A stretch of DNA of 64,000 nucleotides from Phoma sp. XZ068 (Eukaryota; Ascomycota; Dothideomycetes; Pleosporales; Didymellaceae). The position numbers and the translations under genes were made by a program. The notes beneath the pieces were generated by a model. That model saw only the letters and a list, made by a program, of their open reading frames with translations. It searched no databases and was not told the origin of the DNA. The stretch spans positions 584,217 through 648,216 of the forward strand of contig RBKR01000027.1 of the NCBI GenBank assembly GCA_004835665.1, in the 5' to 3' direction. Shown piece by piece: positions 20,701-29,606 of the stretch (within the stretch, counting starts at the first letter, position 1; every line of letters begins with the position of its first letter).

Positions 20701-23700
20701 AATCTTTGGTGTATTTCAGCTCGCTGGTTGCAAGGGATACCCAGAGCCGTTCAAAGCCGGACTGGAAGGCGAGTTACGGCGGTCCAACAGACTTCAATTT
20801 CTTACTTATCCGCATTTCCGGAACACATCCTTTACAGAACAGCGCTTTATCAAGGACAGATCGCTAGCAAATAGCTCACCATCCGACCTTGCCATCCGCA
20901 CGATCATGGGGGGGAGCAACTTTACCGAAATATTGGGCAAGGAATTTGGCCGTTTCCGGGTCACGTATCCTACCCAGATTACTCTCTTTGACAGGCTATT
21001 TTTTGGGATGCAGCTCTACTCGCTTGGCAGGACACAGACGACAGCTGTCCGAGAGTCGTTTGCGGCAGTATACCGTGCCCTCATCCTGCCGATGGGCACT
21101 TTCCTGCCGTACTTTGTCACCGACTCGTCAACGCGCGGCTATTGCATCACGCCGGGCTATGAAAGCTCGGAGAAAGACGACACAAACTTTCGGACAGCTT
21201 CAGAAACGTTGGACTTCCTCAATCAATCAGTGAAGCTGGTCCTGAAGTACATCGATGTGTATCAAAACGAAATTGGAGGTAACATCAAAATACTACGTAG
21301 CAGAGTCAACGAAGATAGCGACTACAAGAACTTGAAGGCCGAGTTTCTAAAGGTCTACTTCAACGCCGAGGATCCCAAAGACCTGCACTTCCGTAACGCA
21401 AGAGGAAACATTGTCAACTTCTACCACCCGCTCGTATGCTTCCTCAAGTCGAAGCTGTATAACGGCGGCATACCTGCGCTACTAGCGCGCAAGACCCAGC
21501 TCGCGGTTAATGATTTTAGCTTTACCAAGGCCTACGATCCACGGGAGTTTGTCCGCAGTCCCTACCCTCAGGAGCGGCTCGAGTTTGCATTGGCAGACCC
21601 GTATTCAGACTACAACTGGGAGCTATTCTTCCATCTCCCGTTTCAGATTGCTGCTCGCTTCAGCGCCAACCAGCAGTTCGAACTAGCCCGTACCTGGTAC
21701 CACTACATCTTCAACCCACAGGGATCCGACATGGATGACCCAGCATTGCCACCCGAGAAGGCGGCGGCGCCGCAAAAGAAGTACTGGATCACAAACCCTT
21801 TTTTCCGCATGCAGGTTGACGACTACGCTGGGCAGCTCATTGATAGCGTGTTGTCCGAAGTGTCCAGTCATCCCGACGGCTTCTCGCTGGCGGACTCGCT
21901 CAAGACGCAGATTCAACTGTGGAGGGCAAACCCCTTCTCACCTCACGTTGTCGCCCGTACACGTCCAGTGGCGTACCAGATGTGCGTCGTGCTGAAATAC
22001 ATCCAGAATCTAATCGACTGGGGTGACCAGCTGTTCACGCAGCTGACACGAGAGACGATAACGCAGGCGTCAACACTGTACATGGTGGCGGAGAAGCTCC
22101 TAGGTCCCAAGCCACGAGTGGTCCCGCCAGCTGTGCCCGTACCGGTGAAGACGTACAATGAGCTGGGCAAGCAAGTTGATCTATTAGGCAATGCCATGCT
22201 GACCCTGGAGAATCTTGTACCAGACCTCGGCATTCTACCGCATCATGGCGACGAGCTCCCATCGTCGCCTCCGCTCTCAACGTTGTACTTTGGTATACCG
22301 CCAAACACGAAGATGCTCGAGCTCTGGGACCTTGTGGCTGACAGACTGCTCAAGATCCGCCACAGTCAAGACATCAACGGAAACTTTGTTTCGCTGTCCT
22401 TAACGTCGCCGCCCATCGACCCCGGGGCTTTGGTTCGGGCCATAGCGTCGGGAGTCTCGTTGCAGGACGTGGTCAACGGTCTCAATGCACCGATATCTCA
22501 TTACCGATTTGCCTATGTTCTCGAAAGAGCCCGTGGCTTCACGCAGATGGTAATATCTCTTGGATCGCAGCTACTCACTCTGCTCCAGCGGCGCGACGAA
22601 GAGGGGCTCGCACGCCTGAAGGCAGGAAGCGAGCTTACTGTAATGAACGCAGTCAAGGAGGCCAAGAGATTCGCTGTTGCAGAAAATGTCGCGTCTTTCA
22701 AGGCGCTGAAAAAGTCGCGTGAGGTATCTGCGGCGCGCAAAACATTCTACGATGCGCTTCTCAAGGCTGGTCTGAATCAGGCAGAGAAGGACAGTATTGA
22801 GGCCAAGCGCGACACCAGTGGTTTGGACATTGTCGCCGTAATCGGTCATCTGGCCGCAGCCCGGCTACATCTCATTCCCAGCTTCTCTGTAGGCATTGCG
22901 GGTTTCGGTGGTTCGCCAAATGTGAGCATGTCGGTAGGTGGAAGCAACGGCGCCTCAGCCGTGTCGAGCTTTCTCGCCTCTGTGGGAGCTGTGAAGAGCC
23001 TGTTGGAGACGTCCTCTCAGCTTTACGCAACCTCGGCCACCTATATCCGACGTGCAGAGGATTGGAAGTTCCAGAGCCTCATCGCGGAAAAGGAGATGGC
23101 CCACATCGACCAGCAGATGGAGGCCTCCAAGGTAGCCGGGCAAATGCTCACAGCCGAGCTGAAAGCACACAATACCAGCATCGTGGAGGCTACATCCGCC
23201 GAGACGTATCTGCGTTCCAAGTACACAAACAAGGAACTCTTCGACTGGGCCGTGGGACGCACCACGAGCACCTACTTCGGAGCCTTCCAGCTTGCCTTCC
23301 GCATGGCGAAGCGGGCCGAGCGCTGCCTGCAGTTCGAACTAGGCGACTTCTCTGGAATGGGCGCTGCGGCGGTCAAAAACGGGTACTGGGACACACTTCA
23401 CAGCGGCCTGCTCGCGGGCGAAGAGCTGCTGCTTGACCTGGGCCGCCTTGAAGCGGCGCATCTTGAGCGCCATGCACGTGAGCTCGAAATCAGCAAGCCC
23501 GTATCACTTGCAAAGCTCGATCCGATTGCCCTGCTATCGCTGCGGACGAAAGGTGAATGCACATTCGCTCTCCCCGAATACATTTTCGACCTCGATCACC
23601 CAGGGCACTACTTCCGCCGCTTCAAGACCATGGCCGTCTCCATCCCCTGCGTTGTCGGGCCCTTCACTTCCGTCTCAGCCACTCTTCGCCAGCTGTCAAG

Positions 23701-24430
23701 CCGCTACCGAGCTAGCACTGCGCGGCCGTCGGCGTACGCAGAGACTCCGCCCGGAGGCGACGACCGCTTCGTGTACAATGTGACGGCGCCGTCAGTGATG
23801 ACTGTAGTGTCAACGGGAGCCAATGACACAGGTGTGCTGGACATGCGACCTGAGGACCCTCGCTACCTGCCATTCGAGCACGCGGGCGTCCTGGGCACCT
23901 ACTCACTCGAGCTCCCACCTGTGGCGCAATTTGACTACTCCTCCATCGCTGACGTTGTACTACACGTGTCGTACACGGCGCGCGATGGCGGCAGCACCCT
24001 TCGCGAAAATGCTGCACCCGCGCCTGTCGGTGGTACCAGCATGATACCGCTACGGACAGCTTTCCCGGCCCAGTGGAATGCGCTACTGGCGGGCCGGGCG
24101 GCGGAGCCTGTGCTAGTGACTCAGGCACGGCTGCCGCACTGGGCTACAGCGCAGCGGCGAACTGTGCTTCCTAAGGTGACAGTCTGGTGCGCATTGCCGG
24201 TCGAGGGGTTGGACGACCTAGAGGGCTTGCAGATGATAATCGCGAATACAGAAGTGACGTTCACAAAGGATAATGCAGGATTCTGGCAAGGGAGCCTGCC
24301 AGCTGGGAAGGTCAAGTACGGGGAGAAGGTGAAGTTAGAGTGGAAGAACGTGGCGGACGCTAAAAGAGTGGCTGAGCTAAGCTGTGTGCTTGAGTTCGAC
24401 GTGAAGGAGCCCGCGGCACAACCTCCTTAA
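14708..24430 (+). CDS. Tc toxin A subunit (TcA; VRP1, neuraminidase-like, TcB-binding), about 3240 aa
   Basis: Single frame from the ATG at 14708 (ACGATGG context); the in-frame upstream extension starts at TTG and is not used. The N-terminus carries a peptidoglycan-binding-like fold (residues about 10-95; GAAVTLLQSQL and VAVLAFQKEN). A VRP1-type segment lies near 714 (CACSECMTVYSPSAYLVDVL). A neuraminidase-like region spans about 1800-1900, and the conserved TcA segment LPFQIAARFSANQQFE with WYHYIFNP lies near 2310. A Gly-rich stretch near 2725 precedes a long helical region, matching the channel part of TcA. The TcB-binding end begins near 2876 and runs toward the C-terminus. In bacteria five TcA chains form a syringe-like channel that binds the target cell and injects the TcC cargo. 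The size is longer than typical bacterial TcA (about 2500 aa), with extra length mainly in the N-terminal half. No introns and no stops: apparently intact. Confidence 0.93.
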   Translation: MASTFFTSVLAVGATGAAVTLLQSQLLQLYSAKNPKEPFHMYIAPSELATATFGPYTRVAVLAFQKENQSLFASAPTGNVDRETAAVLSTRLSQAGIDLANPPRFFIVGDVRYNDGSTSQELSVSVYDKDLRDEKLLFTVAPIQEGFFGGSCIRKQLIRGDEGRQPTLSTRVILNKRVIYETSVNEALYEAPALSSIRIQLQQRPPSASSSDSFTSLINALDKALPPVESKEQSYISGAAPDSQLRERISRIREDSKSKDLSYLVRLKSTSSFSKAALTNVVLAHRLTATAQTEAKIFLPPELFYALLATDTYRNITAQSSENLGQADLDLNTPTAPLMYRLALLDETIVKSALEKAVARNLAPPSVISGEFSRALADLRRRARDWIIRQPTVEDQVWTMIQEFLDSGKQKAVKDVLNGENIEGDIFDFLARLVGAFSKKTTASGAQAASGLPRRPPDLLAAAARLRASSTVADLQKLAEADNSTLSHLIVNNTTDGNVSHDDAAVKEVASQLAGELVKEFPTHAFRAKMRRHVSRAKELDKPQAVVKEAASFGSPALSINASAIARFLDAHDDFDLRHSKINIFRTKTELDQQTKLGVAKVQRVFKLAPTFEKTRALMDKGVHSAAQIVSMGRPRFLATFGNTTDFTDTSAAVTYDSAVNVHLATSLLAGNLQGAASALLPAGVSLPLPPAKVEALVKNFPNMASLFQSGDICACSECMTVYSPSAYLVDVLEFFKNRHVLESADGPDAGRTARDKLFVRRSDLADLDLSCDNTNITLPYIDLVCELLEDFVAPDGLSPGSFPGTVTKGKISAPLLQLLRDGLKLPFTERAVVSDTYNSGFRTVRDRTYVVSLGPPGGKVKVLRQTYGNSDSLSASPAYVNRVAYDRLATSTYLPTLPFDLTLAECGAYLRQLGTPRIELMEALVPSAAFVNAVESIGINATEASLIVNSDVAGQEKYWNTGDPANTVGKLKNVLAFITAARIEYTELQSLIDATSWLNPPRVPPPNRGVDRVGALFIKHKDSSCNLKEKDIEGLDTAALDRMHRFLRLLKALARVEGGREGWTVALLDRFITASKLGAGVLNGDCLAAIRAVSRLASDMSKVVFTTTVADIVDIFAGLSVVPTSSRQLVDDTVTYNSVFLNPTAIGLVDADFEVRNIALNDSPTPPTTIPKLLAKAEYVGRSLSISPEDSKTLARLVSPTNPDPILTIDNLSAVFAVVSICRRCKLSVDDYVTFVSLSKVDPLASLGNLSLFSAAVRKIQGLELSATDTLYLTLPPTTSPLSLELPVGTVTQILISIQTKYNDVQTANQSPFDENLNATENQNAAIALLSQLRGVTQPDLNRFKQMLAGHLSASDGATLVAEKLHGLISADAENLIVQAQAALAASPARKDLMKELARVVCSTLTEEVASSQRQTAVLEALGYFELTAEMVAVFLDNVPSLRLLLDKALATGTISKANFPQQYRAIYLFHRLAFFITRVGLPEPDVAWLLSNAIKMGWADLRTLPVEIGDPKIQWQDWLFLLDFVEAVKQSEYPTLKNAENAAAPISLRGLLDSSMSAGADLPTVSKYASKLIVGSESVVSKLVNHFGFTLGHFKRVATLRQVETATQLVRRSGLPVGVAISLAKATTPTREDITATRDALQSRYPVSADWLTVLKNINDPLRVRKRDGLIDYILARNKGSLTSAKEMSELLLIDVEMGSETLTSRIIQAHQSVQQFAQRLLMGLEPTPIVPDDPFWTHWTEMSQYRLWEANKKVFLYPEMWIEPELRDNKSELYSELETALKKEPMTATNVERVVAGYLDGVEHIADLEVMSTFYDAPLSTLHVFARTRGGNPREYYHRTLIFEADWSPWAKLAGVEISGNHLVSFKRNSRLTIAWPIFTLEQDPVQQNTPPPIPDPNNLANEAPQSRRQRMKIQLSISTKDPDTGRWSTTLTSQEGVIYPGPGEAYTNAEDFPEFLDQSTGLQYVDLEGNLGQCILVCQFVGGVETKLQATVNRIFGVFQLAGCKGYPEPFKAGLEGELRRSNRLQFLTYPHFRNTSFTEQRFIKDRSLANSSPSDLAIRTIMGGSNFTEILGKEFGRFRVTYPTQITLFDRLFFGMQLYSLGRTQTTAVRESFAAVYRALILPMGTFLPYFVTDSSTRGYCITPGYESSEKDDTNFRTASETLDFLNQSVKLVLKYIDVYQNEIGGNIKILRSRVNEDSDYKNLKAEFLKVYFNAEDPKDLHFRNARGNIVNFYHPLVCFLKSKLYNGGIPALLARKTQLAVNDFSFTKAYDPREFVRSPYPQERLEFALADPYSDYNWELFFHLPFQIAARFSANQQFELARTWYHYIFNPQGSDMDDPALPPEKAAAPQKKYWITNPFFRMQVDDYAGQLIDSVLSEVSSHPDGFSLADSLKTQIQLWRANPFSPHVVARTRPVAYQMCVVLKYIQNLIDWGDQLFTQLTRETITQASTLYMVAEKLLGPKPRVVPPAVPVPVKTYNELGKQVDLLGNAMLTLENLVPDLGILPHHGDELPSSPPLSTLYFGIPPNTKMLELWDLVADRLLKIRHSQDINGNFVSLSLTSPPIDPGALVRAIASGVSLQDVVNGLNAPISHYRFAYVLERARGFTQMVISLGSQLLTLLQRRDEEGLARLKAGSELTVMNAVKEAKRFAVAENVASFKALKKSREVSAARKTFYDALLKAGLNQAEKDSIEAKRDTSGLDIVAVIGHLAAARLHLIPSFSVGIAGFGGSPNVSMSVGGSNGASAVSSFLASVGAVKSLLETSSQLYATSATYIRRAEDWKFQSLIAEKEMAHIDQQMEASKVAGQMLTAELKAHNTSIVEATSAETYLRSKYTNKELFDWAVGRTTSTYFGAFQLAFRMAKRAERCLQFELGDFSGMGAAAVKNGYWDTLHSGLLAGEELLLDLGRLEAAHLERHARELEISKPVSLAKLDPIALLSLRTKGECTFALPEYIFDLDHPGHYFRRFKTMAVSIPCVVGPFTSVSATLRQLSSRYRASTARPSAYAETPPGGDDRFVYNVTAPSVMTVVSTGANDTGVLDMRPEDPRYLPFEHAGVLGTYSLELPPVAQFDYSSIADVVLHVSYTARDGGSTLRENAAPAPVGGTSMIPLRTAFPAQWNALLAGRAAEPVLVTQARLPHWATAQRRTVLPKVTVWCALPVEGLDDLEGLQMIIANTEVTFTKDNAGFWQGSLPAGKVKYGEKVKLEWKNVADAKRVAELSCVLEFDVKEPAAQPP

Positions 24431-24791
24431 GATTGCAATGATTTGTTCGAGTACTGGCTGATTTTGCATTTAAACGAAGAAATATTTCGAGCCCTTTAAT
24501 GTGGTTGTCGACTTTTCCAAGAACTGTTGCTGAAAGCACTTTGCCTGTATCATGTATAATCATATTCAGTCTATTTTCATTGTTTTCTCCCCATTCAACG
24601 GTTTCAATAATTCATTGACCCCGCAGGATAATAGGGCAATGAATTCCCACGCAGAAACATAAGACTGATCGACTCCTACGCTGAGACGTACAAACTGGAT
24701 GTGTATCTGGCCTATCTAAGCATGCCGGGCCTCTGGGGATATGTTCGGGACACTGGTCTTTGTGACAATGACGAGCAGAACCCTCCGCCAA
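24431..24791. other. Downstream region of TcA, no gene seen
   Basis: AT-rich 3' flank. A segment around 24617-24690 (CGCAGGATAA, then TGATCGACTCCTACGCTGAG) resembles 26394-26460 (CACAGGATAC, then TGATCGACTGCCACACTCAA). This suggests an old local duplication. Confidence 0.35.
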
Positions 24792-25182
24792 CTATCTGTC
24801 AAACAATAATGCTTGTAAGCAATGGTACGAGGCTTGCATAACTTGAATCGATAGGTCGCTGTAACACAATAGGTGTACATTGCCAACGACAAGTCCGTAC
24901 GCAAAACTTACCTGCCAAGGGTAGTACTTCCCACAACTAAAGCTGCAGTGTCAGAAGACATTGTTGATACAAAGTAAGGAGGGCGAACCGCAAGATATTC
25001 ACACACATCGGGCAGTGAGAAGACATGTGCAAGTTTGATGATCCAAGTAGGTGTGATCAACGTGGTCGCACCACCGGAAATTCCTGCTAAGTGCTCGCAG
25101 AAGGACCGACGTACAGTATCTGATGGGCTGATCGACCACGTAGGTCTTTCCATCCCGTGCATGAAATCTAGCCAGCAACTTT
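24792..25182 (-). CDS. Small spliced gene of unknown function, 5' end uncertain
   Basis: Two exons are visible: 25182 (or ATG 25162) to 24912, and 24858 to 24792, split by a 53-bp intron (GTAAGTTTT...GTGTTACAG, 24859-24911) that keeps frame. From the ATG at 25162 the product is about 105 aa. It contains RRSFCEHLAGISGGATTLI and ends LQALLFDR. The frame stays open upstream to a CTGAC...TAG acceptor-like site at 25183, so an earlier exon may exist, but I cannot find one. It has hydrophobic stretches but no clear signal peptide. I do not recognise the family, and it may be a gene remnant. Confidence 0.35.
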
Positions 25183-25908
25183 CTATTATTTGCGGTCAGT
25201 GTATGAGAGTATGTACAGGACTAGAGACAGTGGCAGAGCTAAGTGCTTGCATTACACTGATTTGCACTTTATGCTTTTACTTCGCGTACTATCAGGTGAA
25301 AATTACTTGCTTTCTTAAACTAGAATTTGCAAGTGAACGCCGCCTATCAGGTAGATCTTGAACATACGGCGCTTCATAGGCTGATAGTAGTATATTTCAT
25401 ATATATGGCCATTTTCAGGCAGGAGTTCGTTACTTGGGACAAAAGTTTGCTTGCTTTCCTGGATTCAAAACGGCGATTATATAACAACATCGTCGCACAG
25501 GTTGCAGACTAAAGCTCAGAATCCCTGTAAATGCGCGCAAACAGATTGAGGGTGTTGTACAGGTTGCAGATAGAGACCAAGAAGTCTCAGAAATGCCGCT
25601 AGTAGTTTATGGGTGTTGTATACCTACATATGTTACATTAGGAAACTCCGGAAATGCGCTTTAGCAGATCAAGAGTGTTATTGTATCAGTTACACATGGA
25701 AGCATTGGAACTACGTGCAGGGCAGATTAGTAAAGCTGTAAACATATACTCTCAGATAGACTGTCCCATGAGTATAAGTTGGGTCTTCCAGACACTCACA
25801 TCCAGCTTCCAAGCACAAGCTGCCTACTTCATTATCATTGCAAACTTCTTCGGTCTCCAAAACCCTTATCTTTGATCATGGGTCACGGATAGTGGGTCCA
25901 TCATCTAT
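25183..25908. other. Intergenic, no gene seen
   Basis: AT-rich. It carries related short segments around 25500-25650 with near-repeats of 'caggttgcagactaaagctcag' type (25498, 25560). The open frames are short and featureless. Confidence 0.35.
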
Positions 25909-26199
25909 ATGATCAACAGTTTCGAGGAAGGAACAATCAGCCTCCAAAATGCTCAAACCATGGGTGAGTACTTATGATATCCGTTTTTGATTAACATCCT
26001 AGGGGGGCTATTTGTTGCTTTCGACTGATCCATCACTAACACATGTTAAGAGGGTTTATTCCACGAGGATGGCATCAAGGAGATTAAGATTGAGGCTGAC
26101 ATGGTCCACGAGACGACCGTAGCTGCAGGTTCTGAAGCCAATATCTCGTCTTGTGGTAGTCAATCTGACTCTCCTTCTGGGACCAGTATGAAGTTATGA
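25909..26199 (+). CDS. Candidate 67-aa spliced gene, unknown function
   Basis: join(25909..25963, 26051..26199). The 87-bp intron is textbook: GTGAGT donor, CACTAAC branch site and AG nine bases later (TTAAG). Splicing joins frame exactly (codon G+AG). The product starts MINSFEEGTISLQNAQTM and is acidic and Ser/Thr-rich, ending SPSGTSMKL. It has no signal peptide, no membrane segment and no recognised domain. It may be a free-standing small gene or the 3' end of a longer one whose 5' part has decayed; an in-frame stop lies 45 bp upstream of the ATG. Confidence 0.4.
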
Positions 26200-27472
26200 T
26201 AAAATATACTCCATTATGCAAACAAATGCATGCGCATTAAATCCCACATAGTGCCGTACAAGGAATACAAGTCAATCATATCTCCACCAAACGACACCGG
26301 ATTATGGCTATCGCGGTACACAGAACACAAACTCATGGCGAGCTGAGTTCTATACTTTCACTGGCATTCACGTTTTGAGCAACTTTAACTAACCCCACAG
26401 GATACCGGTCTCGTAAAAATTCGGGCAAGAATATCTGCCTGATCGACTGCCACACTCAACTTTACCTCATATCAAATGAATTAAGTAGACTTGAACATCC
26501 CCCTAGAGCGGCTGCCTAACATACGAGCATTTTCCTCATGCTGTTGCCATGTCACAAAACATGACAAGTCTTTATTCGTTTCTAATGGCCTTGAAAACAC
26601 GTGACGTGTATGGAACCATGCGTTTGTCCGCCGATTATGCATGTCTGGATAATGCTCGAACAGAGGATAGAGCCAGTTCATAAGTGCATCCCAAACGTTA
26701 AGTATTCCTTATTCCGCTCGACCTTGCGGAGCGTCCTTGGGCTGAAGTCTTTGTCGCTTGCAAATACTAATTCGGTTGACTTTGATCCCGACGCTCTGGC
26801 CGAAGACTTTGAATGACTAGATCCGGACTGAAGAGGCTACCAGAACACTTGGCTTGCTACTCTGAAGTGAAAGAGCCACATGCTCAGAGGACCAAGCAGT
26901 GAATGTGAGGTAGATAAAGAAGCTGTGTCCATGGTAAAGAACTGCGATGATACCTTAAACGAACATACCCGTGAGTGACAGATACAACCAAGTGGTCCTG
27001 ACACTGTAACCACACCCATAAAATGTGTTGGTTTATTTCAAACTGGTCGTATTATTAGTATCGTAGGACTAAGAAAGTTCCGTCAGATTTGGGGTCGCGT
27101 CCAAATATTTGTTTAAGGGAATTCCAGCAAGTGTGACGGCCAAGGACCCAGTAAGATAGCGGACATTCGGTCCGCTCACCTTACGTGCGAGGTCTATATT
27201 ATTGATTACACACAGGGCGGAGAGGTGAAACTAACATGTTGGGCGTCTCTTAGAACTGCTTGCCTGATAACAACAATGCCTTCTAAGTAAAAAAGTTGAA
27301 CAAAGATCTCTAACAGCAATTTAAAAAAGCACCTTTGAATTCGTGCTGCATTGCTCTACATGTATGTACCTTGATCGCAGAAACATTTCCCTTGTCCTTT
27401 CCAAACCCTACTTGGATATCCTATATTCATCTCCAACCCCGACTCCGCCACGTTTAGGCCTTATGTCAGACA
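26200..27472. other. Intergenic, no gene I can support
   Basis: AT-rich, mixed composition. Frames at 26601-26816 (plus) and 26481-26681 (minus) overlap each other, start without good ATGs and show no family features. Confidence 0.35.
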
Positions 27473-27760
27473 CTAATCGTCAAACTCGCACACCTGATCC
27501 TTTTGGTCCCAACGAAGTCCAGCCGGACAGGACAACACGGTCGATTGCCCATTTGCGCACGAAACGAATTTATGTCTGTCAAGCGGATGTGGGAAGTAAC
27601 CGTCGCTGAGACACGGAATTAGGGGCAGAGCACCGTCAACCACGCCCCCAATTAGGCCTCGACGTAGCGTGTCTGCAGCAACCTCATGGGCACGAACAGT
27701 ACTAGAGGTAGGCGAAGCTGCGATGAGTTGGGCAGCGGTTGCAAGAAGAACGAGCCACAT
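27473..27760 (-). CDS. Secreted CBM14 (peritrophin-A-type) chitin-binding protein, effector-like
   Basis: 95 aa, single exon. Residues 1-15/18 form a signal peptide (MWLVLLATAAQLIAAS), followed by a short linker and one CBM14 domain at 49-95. The pattern is clear: Cys, then GYFPHP, KFVSC, NGQSTVLSCPAGLRW and a last Cys four residues before the end. CBM14 normally has six cysteines; here the second position is Arg and the sixth is absent because the protein ends at EFDD. The family binds chitin. The fungal CBM14 effector Avr4 of Cladosporium fulvum shields hyphal chitin from plant chitinases. A similar cell-wall or effector role is inference. It faces away from a 500-bp gene-free upstream region. 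Confidence 0.8.
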   Translation of the reverse strand: MWLVLLATAAQLIAASPTSSTVRAHEVAADTLRRGLIGGVVDGALPLIPCLSDGYFPHPLDRHKFVSCANGQSTVLSCPAGLRWDQKDQVCEFDD

Positions 27761-28259
27761 AATGGACTCTGAGTGACGGTTTTAACAGTGGTTTGGGAGG
27801 TAGAAAAGAATAAGCCAAAGAGATATGTGAAGCGGAATGGATTGTAGCTGTTAGCGGATTTGCAGACGGTTTAAATAGCAAACCTTAGATTTGGTGCGCC
27901 ACTCTTCTGGTAGACGAGCTCTGAAACCTCTGAGATTATTACCTGCGGTTATATTCGGCTGTGGCTTTCAAGCTCGGTAGGCATAGCAATACAATTATGC
28001 AATAACAACCTGTTTCGCACTTAGAAAGGGCGAATTATGGGTGTGGTACTAATCAATATAAATGTCCTTCCTTAGGAGAATAGTGATGGTGGTTGTAAGA
28101 CAGGAAAGGCCATCACCGAGCAGTTCCGAACTGAATCTGATGTGGACACATTTCTTTGGCTAGTAATAACACCAAGTCTCAGCCGCTATCTTTGATCCCT
28201 ACCTGTGGTAACTGTATGTGACGATGTTGTGTGGACAGACGCCAGCACAGCAATAGATA
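27761..28259. other. Intergenic, no gene seen
   Basis: Upstream of the CBM14 gene on the minus strand and of the DUF6536 fragment on the plus strand. No repeats or clear control sites noticed. Confidence 0.35.
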
Positions 28260-28835
28260 ATGCAACGATTGAACGGCTGGATTCTTTTCAACCCATCCTT
28301 GCAGGCACCATACCTGACTTCAATCCGTGAGATGCCTCTGGATGACATGCTCAATTCTACAGCCTGGCTTTCAGCATTGCCTTATTTCGGAATCGGTCTG
28401 CCGGACACTAGGAAGCAGCCGCATGCTAGAATACATATCGCACACGCTTTCGCGGTTCAGGCTGTTCCTCTGCTTGTTGTTAGTAATGCCCTTCAGTGGT
28501 TTATCGCACAGGCGTTTTTTTTGATACGCATCGATGTCGCTGATAGATCGGGAAGATTAGACGTTCGGCTCTCCTATACAGCAGTCGATGCATCAGTGGT
28601 TAGTTTTGCTGTTTTCTTTGGCGTGTTTTTACTACTTTGGATCAGTGTCCGCTCTCTGGCAAGCAAGAGGATTACAATAAACCTGCCGCCAGCCTCATCC
28701 AGCAGTCCCATCATGAGTGCTGCTTGCCACCCTCCTAAAGAAGACAAGAACCCGCATCTGGAAACTGGTACAGCGGGGTGTTGTTGCTGGCGAAGTGGTA
28801 AAGGGATACGAACATTGCTCGGTATCGTCAGGTAA
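28260..28835 (+). pseudogene. C-terminal fragment of a DUF6536-type membrane protein
   Basis: 191 aa. Two hydrophobic segments (about residues 62-92 and 116-140) precede SSPIMSAACHPPKEDKN. That matches the 'SAACHP-x-D' signature at the end of DUF6536 proteins, which is also present in the broken copy at 36480. Full DUF6536 proteins are several hundred residues long with an N-terminal GWR-G membrane domain, which is missing here. It starts at an ATG, so a truncated product is possible. More likely it is the remnant of a duplicated gene. DUF6536 function is unknown. Confidence 0.55.
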
Positions 28836-29606
28836 AGTCACTGCCCCCAAAGTTGGGAGAAGGTACTATTAAATAGCAGGCTGGATTGTTTCGCAGTTAT
28901 AAAAGGTTACATACACCAGATTGATTGCAAGCATTACTATGCAACACTGGCGTTAAATCCGAAGATAGCAATTAGGGGTTGCTCTTCAAGGGTACATGCA
29001 TTGAGTGCAATTGATTTTGCAGCTCTTGGTCACTCATCACTGTTGTCCATCTGGTGTCCACGGGTTCCAGCGGAAACTCAGAATACCTAGGTATTCTTGA
29101 ACAGGTTAACAATGATAAAACAAAAACTGACGACGCGCTGTTGACGCGTTGTAAAGCTCGACGAGTCAGCTGTTTCTGTATATGCCCTTGCTTATCGGGG
29201 TTGCACGCAAACCATTGGTCCTGCACAGGACGCTGCGGTTTCCGGCGCAGTGTTAACTTTATTGGTGCAGCGCCTCCCTCAGCACCTGGCACACCCGCAA
29301 AAACCTGGAACCGCAGAACAACAACTCTATGTAATTAAAACATGTGAGATAACATTGTCGCATAGGCTTGTATATTAATTCACTAAGATATTTCGTGATA
29401 GTAGTTTGCATGTGGCTCCATAGCCTCATCTTGGCAATCGCGCGTCGGGCTGGTTCAGCACATTCCACGCACAAACACGATAACATTTCTAGCCTAGCGT
29501 TTCTTGGCCGCGAGCCTGCGTTTTCCCCTCCCCGTGCTGGACACAATGCTCAAACCCATCAGCCACCAGAAGCCAGCTCGCACCCTGCTCCCATCCCACG
29601 CCCAGA
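28836..29606. other. Intergenic, no gene seen
   Basis: Holds the promoter of the DUF1304 gene. The short frames on both strands are shadows of each other. Confidence 0.35.

Noticed and set aside
26481..27019. Short overlapping frames on both strands
   Set aside because: Below 75 codons, mutually overlapping, without good starts or conserved patterns.
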